Positions 60,055-64,000 of a stretch of DNA of 64,000 nt are shown here, piece by piece. The stretch is taken from positions 434,001 through 498,000 of the forward strand of contig JAALGY010000041.1 of the NCBI GenBank assembly GCA_032358165.1, in the 5' to 3' direction. Each line of letters opens with the position of its first letter. The stretch's first letter is position 1. A program made the position numbers and the translations under genes. Source of the stretch: Diplosphaera chodatii. Its lineage: Eukaryota > Chlorophyta > Trebouxiophyceae > Prasiolales > Stichococcaceae. The notes under the pieces were generated by a model, which had not been told where the DNA came from, searched no databases, and was given only the letters and a program-made list of their open reading frames with translations.

Positions 60055-60849
60055 GACCGACAGCTGACAATGGCGGCGGGCACCAGCACCTGGGGTGGCG
60101 GCTCCAAACGTGGAACGAGAGCACTATTGTGCACAGCACTGGTGCTGATGCATAGACGTTTGAACAGCAAACCTTCCTACAATAGGCGCGGGGCGACACA
60201 GCAATGCGAAGTTGGCGAAGTGGGTAGCTTCTTTGGTTTGCAGCTGTCCGGCAGGATGTGCACATCAAATTTGCACATCTTGGGACGCGATTCTTGCTGA
60301 GCCGTGTGCATCGCTTGATGCAATTTTGACATGGTACTTGACATCAAGGTTGTGTACGCACCTGTAGTCTGCAGAAGACTGCTATAACTCGCACTGCGCG
60401 GTTGAGGTGCCATCGTGCTTACAGAAACAGCAATGTCAATGCCTCGTTCACAGTCCTAGCTGCGTAATCAACCTGGAACACAATAGTCGTCCAGCCATCA
60501 CAAAACACAGGCACAGCACCCACATACATCAATGCGGCGGAACACAGTGACCAAAAGTGTGGTGGGCAGCGGCTGCTGAAGCAATTGAGGGTGGAGGTGG
60601 ACGCATCGACCGCGGGGTGCCCCAAGCAAGCCCAGCCCCGGAGTAACAATTGTAGCAGCCTGTAGTAAAGAAAAGGCTTGGACGGCAAGCAGCCGCGGCA
60701 CGTCGTGCAGATCCCTGAAACCTCACCCTCCTATGTGTCCAGTGCTGCCTGACAGTGCTGGCGGATCACAGATGAGGTGCCCAGTCATGCTGACTCGTGA
60801 GCCCGCCGGCGGCGCCAGCAGGCCCTCAGAGTGGCGACCCCAGGGATCT
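60055..60849. other. Region right of acetyl-CoA synthetase
   Basis: About 800 bases without a supportable gene. The frames present have no splice context or recognised motif. Confidence 0.3.
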
Positions 60850-61137
60850 TCAAACCCCTGAGGGTTTTGGGTCCGCTGCCCTGGTCGCCCTCCAAATCAC
60901 CAGCCAGCGCCACAGCAGCTCGCCAAGCCGGCCATCGTCAAAGTATGTTTGTGTATGTGTCGTGCCTCTGGCAAAGTTCAGCCGGGAAGAATATGTCTGG
61001 GGCTGTGCGTAGCCCGCCGCAATGGCTGTCCCAGCGGCGCAGCGCATTGCCCTTGGCTTGCGGACTTCGTCTTCTTGGTGATAGCAAAGGGCTCGGCCAC
61101 TCCTGCAGCCAGATGCCATCTTGTCGGCCATCTGCAC
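60850..61137 (-). CDS. Possible small hypothetical protein or last exon of the mucin-like gene
   Basis: A 95-codon open frame ending YFDDGRLGELLWRWLVIWRA then TRAADPKPSGV. The C-terminal part looks amphipathic and more coding-like than its surroundings. There is no recognised domain, and the upstream Met has no special context. It could equally be an alternative 3' exon of the gene at 61218, or noise. Confidence 0.2.
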   Translation of the reverse strand: MQMADKMASGCRSGRALCYHQEDEVRKPRAMRCAAGTAIAAGYAQPQTYSSRLNFARGTTHTQTYFDDGRLGELLWRWLVIWRATRAADPKPSGV

Positions 61138-61217
61138 ACGTATGCGCCGCCAAATTGCAAGCCGCTCAATCGGTGGTTCCTGGTCGTCCCTGCTTACCTC
61201 TGCGCTTGTCTATAGGT

Positions 61218-64000
61218 CTCATGTCAGCGCACGACGACGGCCGCCACGCAGCAGAGCCGCATTGACAGCATCCTGCAGCACAGCACACAAGCTGAAGTGA
61301 TCGGCCGTGCGATTGCGATTGCTCATTCATGTGCGCTGCCAGGCGGCACGTCTGCATGGTCGCACCCTGCACAGCTAGCATGCTCGACAACAAAGGCTGC
61401 ACTTCTGATGTGACCACCGCGCATGGCCTGCATGACTGTGATGACAGGCTAGGACTGCCGCTGCATCGACAAACGCCAATGCGCGCACCTGCAGCTGTGG
61501 GATGTTGATGGTGATGGAGCCGCCGCTGCCGCTGCCAGAAGAGTTGGGTGTGAGGCTCAGGTTGAAGTTGATGACGTTGATGGTGGAGTTGTTGATGGTT
61601 GTGCCGCCAGGGCAGCCGCAGCCGCAGCCGCCAGGGCAGCCGCCAGGGCAGCCGCCAGGGCAGCCGGTTGACTGGGGGCAGCTCACAGGCTTCTCGCATG
61701 GGCAGCCAGTGGTGTTGGTGCCTGCACTCAGAACGACAAAGCGGTCCATATCAGCTGCTCTTAACACATGCATGGCAGCTGCTGCTGCTCTTCCAGTGGC
61801 AACACAAGAACTGGCCCATGCTGACTCATGTATGGGACCAAGTCAAGTGCAAAACAGAGGTCCATCTACTTCGGGCTCCACGTGCTGCATGGTGCTGCCA
61901 CCCACCTGCGGCAGCCGGGAGCGTGCTGCTGGGGGTCTGTGGCACGCCGGAGGCCTGGCCGGTAGTTGGGGTACCTTCGCCAGCCACGACCTGTCCAGAA
62001 GGTGTCTGCATGACACATGCAAGTGCGCGTCAGCAACCCTGGAATAACTGCAAGGCTTACGCCATGCAGCTGCACCGTGCTGAGCTCTGGCAACTGCACA
62101 CGCCATCTGGCTGCCACCTCATAACAGTGCCAAGCGCAGTCACAAAGTCACGTGACCCACCTGAGAGACGCCAGCGACGCCTGTGGGTGTGGAGCCGCCG
62201 CCGCCAGGGACGGCGGACGCGGCGCCGCCGGAGGGGGTGGCTGCGGGGGTGCCCTCTCCAGGGGCGCCAGAGGCGACGCCGCCGGAGGGGGTCGCTCCAG
62301 GGGTGCCCTCTCCAGGGGCGCCCGAGGCGACGCCGCCGGATGGGGTCGCTTCAGGGGTGCCCTCTCCAGGGGCGCCAGAGGCCACGCCGCCGGAGGGGGT
62401 CGCTCCAGGGGTGCCCTCTCCAGGGGCGCCAGAGGCCACGCCGCCGGAGGGGGTCGCTCCAGGGGTGCCCGCTCCCGGGAAGCCGGCGGCTACGCCGCCA
62501 GAGGGAGTTTGGACGCCGCCGCCTGGCGCTGGCACGCCCTCGCCAGCGACGCCAACCTCGGAGGGTGTGGTAGATGGGAAGCTGACGCCAGCCACCTGGA
62601 CCATAATTGTCACATCATGCATACAATGTCTGTATGTGGACATGGAGAGCAGAGGGCATGCCAGTCTTGAGCATGGCATGGCATGCACAAGCTTGCAAGC
62701 GGGCATAGTGGGTTCAGAGCCGCGGCTGAAGACCCCAGACCACTCTGGCAAAAGTGCATGGCGGTGGCTGCAACGGGGCTCACCTGGCCTGGCATTGGGG
62801 CGGTGCCAGCGCTGCCGGCAGGCGTGGGCTGGTTGACGAAGATTGTGACGCCAGACGGGATGGGGGTCGGGCCGCCGAACGAATTCGTGCGGGGGGTTGG
62901 CCCGCCGAAAGAGTTTGTGCGGGGGGTCGGCCCGCCGAAGCCGCCTGCGGAGGCATAGCGTGTGCATTAGTGCCGAGCACAGCGAGCAAGTCGCGTCGAG
63001 GCCACCAACAGCGCAGCAGCGGGTGCACTGTTGCTGAGCAAGCCACGTCGAGGAGCAAGTGTGGGCACCAACCTGAGGGCTTGCCGCCCGATGGCGTCGG
63101 TGCGACGTTGTTCTCATTGGGCGTGGGTGCGAAGGCGGAGGGCTTAGGCCGCCTGGAGGGCCTGCAGGATGCAGTGACCACGGCACATCACTTTTTTGTT
63201 CACTGCAAATATGCAGCTGGAACGCTGGTCTGCATTCTCGGCCCATGAAGCACCACGCAGTTTGTCCTTCATCTGATGACTGCAGCCGGCGGACTCGCAG
63301 TGCAACATCATGTCTGTGCTGCAGGCCAGGTACATGCACTGCATCTCACCTGCCGGGCTTGGGGGTGGGTGCTGACGGGGTGCCTGCTGGGGTGGGTGCT
63401 GACGGGGTGCCGCTGGGGGTGGGTGCTGACGGCGTGCCTGCTGGTGTGGGCGCTGACGGCGTGCCAGCTGGGGTCGGGGCTGATGGGGTGCCACTTGGGG
63501 TTGGCGCCGATGGGGTTTCGCTAGGGGTGGGCTCTGACGGCGTGCCAGCTGGGGTGGGAGCGGTGGGGGTGGTTGGCACATTTGGCGGCGGCTGTGAGTC
63601 CCTCTGCTCAGTAGGCGTTGGTGCCGAAGGTGTGCCTGCTGGAGTGGGTGCTGACGGCGTGCCTGCTGGTGTGGGCGCTGACGGCGTGCCAGCTGGGGTG
63701 GGGGCTGAGGGGGTGCCGCTTGGGGTTGGCGCCGATGGGGTTTCGCTAGGAGTGGGCGCTGACGGCGTGCCAGCTGGGGTGGGAGCGGTGGGGGCGGTTG
63801 GCACATTTGGCGGCGGCTGTGAGTCCCTCTGCTCAGTAGGCGTTGGTGCGGAAGGTGTGCCTGCTGGGGTGGGTGCTGACGGCGTGCCTGCTGGTGTGGG
63901 CGCTGACGGCGTGCCTGCTGGTGTGGGCGCTGATGGCGTGCCTGCTGGTGTGGGCGCTGACGGCGTGCCTGCTGGTGTGGGCGCTGACGGCGTGCCAGCG
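61218..64000 (-). CDS. Mucin-like Pro/Thr/Ser-rich repeat protein, 5' end off the right edge
   Basis: Probably an extracellular or cell-wall glycoprotein. From the 5' side: a long exon (63349 to beyond 64000) of 10-residue repeats GTPSAPTPAG; a short exon (about 63076-63160) with SAFAPTPNENNVAPTPSGGK; an exon (about 62786-62945) with FGGPTPRTNS repeated and a PSGVTIFVNQPTPAGSAG stretch; an exon (about 62163-62600) of 18-residue repeats GATPSGGVASGAPGEGTP; and an exon (about 61493-61725) with GCPGGCPGGCPGGCGCGCPG followed by a Thr/Asn/Ser-rich strand containing sequons NNS, NLS and NSS. A final short exon may read DAVNAALLRGGRRRALT, stop at 61218. No signal peptide or membrane anchor is visible because the N-terminus is outside. 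The family is not recognised; hydroxyproline-rich algal wall proteins are the closest analogy. Confidence 0.65.
62215..62510. repeat. 54-bp coding tandem repeat
   Basis: About five 54-base units, for example AGGCGACGCC at 62271 and 62325, encode an 18-residue Gly/Ala/Pro/Ser unit on the minus strand. The same block is also open on the plus strand, as expected for GC-rich repeats whose length is a multiple of three. Confidence 0.9.
63349..64000. repeat. 30-bp coding tandem repeats nested in a ~225-bp higher-order repeat
   Basis: Units of 30 bases around GGTGTGGGCGCTGACGGCGT encode GTPSAPTPAG on the minus strand. A larger period is visible: the non-repeat insert beginning GGTTGGCACATTTGGCGGCG occurs at 63571 and again at 63796, 225 bases apart. 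The array continues past the window edge. Confidence 0.92.

Noticed and set aside
61599..62573. Arg-rich 324-codon plus-strand frame
   Set aside because: It is the antisense of GC-rich repeats of the mucin-like gene, with extreme Arg/Gly composition and no splice or domain support.
63349..64000. CRISPR-like array
   Set aside because: The repeats are adjacent, coding, a multiple of three in length and without unique spacers, in a eukaryotic gene.
1..64000. tRNA, rRNA or transposase genes
   Set aside because: I scanned for typical signals by eye and found none that I could support. A tRNA or RNA search tool could still find one.

Overview
The window looks like nuclear DNA of a green alga, probably a trebouxiophyte of the Coccomyxa/Chlorella kind. 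The reasons are GC-rich, very intron-dense genes with short exons, acceptors that almost always read TGCAG or similar, TGTAA-like motifs after some stop codons, a nuclear gene for a plastid protein (Ycf33), a plant-type 6 kDa mitochondrial ATP synthase subunit, an aldo-keto reductase closest to a plant chloroplast enzyme, and PPR proteins. The genus is an inference. Nothing prokaryotic, viral or transposon-like was recognised. Genes were assembled by hand from splice signals and from family knowledge held in memory, so untested exon edges are approximate.

Layout, left to right: an armadillo-like solenoid protein on the minus strand that runs off the left edge (1-5410); a DCAF15-like CUL4 substrate receptor (+, about 5428-8573); the transcription factor subunit NF-YC (-, 8867-11850); an Ala/Gln/acidic protein with a Cys/His-rich C-terminus (+, 12389-14124); two tandemly duplicated coiled-coil RING proteins (+, 14414-16438 and 17033-19189); a large disordered, coiled-coil, probably nuclear protein (-, 19658-23648); a PHD-finger plus GNAT acetyltransferase of IDM1 type (-, 23995-26880), possibly the 5' part of the same gene; a PPR-SMR protein (-, 27051-32664); TRAPPC2/sedlin (+, 33398-34324); a second PPR protein (+, about 35062-36522); Ycf33 (-, 36814-37637); a mitochondrial carrier family protein (+, about 38367-41140); the ATP synthase 6 kDa subunit (+, 41698-41889); a chloroplast-type aldo-keto reductase (-, 42142-44682); RNA polymerase II subunit RPB7 (+, 45119-46490); a secreted GH27 alpha-galactosidase (+, 47190-50226); a Gly/SR-rich RanBP2 zinc-finger protein (-, 50542-52817); acetyl-CoA synthetase with about 22 exons (+, 53727-60054); and a mucin-like Pro/Thr/Ser-rich repeat protein that runs off the right edge (-, 61218-64000).

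Most genes are unrelated housekeeping, chromatin or organelle genes, so this is not an operon or island. Themes that recur are ubiquitin ligation (DCAF15-like, two RING proteins), chromatin and transcription (NF-YC, PHD-GNAT, RPB7, RanBP2 zinc finger) and organelle function (PPR, Ycf33, carrier, ATP synthase, acetyl-CoA synthetase).

The most notable sequence-level observation is that several introns appear to start with GC instead of GT. In TRAPPC2, RPB7 (twice), the aldo-keto reductase (twice) and Ycf33, only a GC donor keeps the protein the same length as its relatives. I found no new defence or mobile system.
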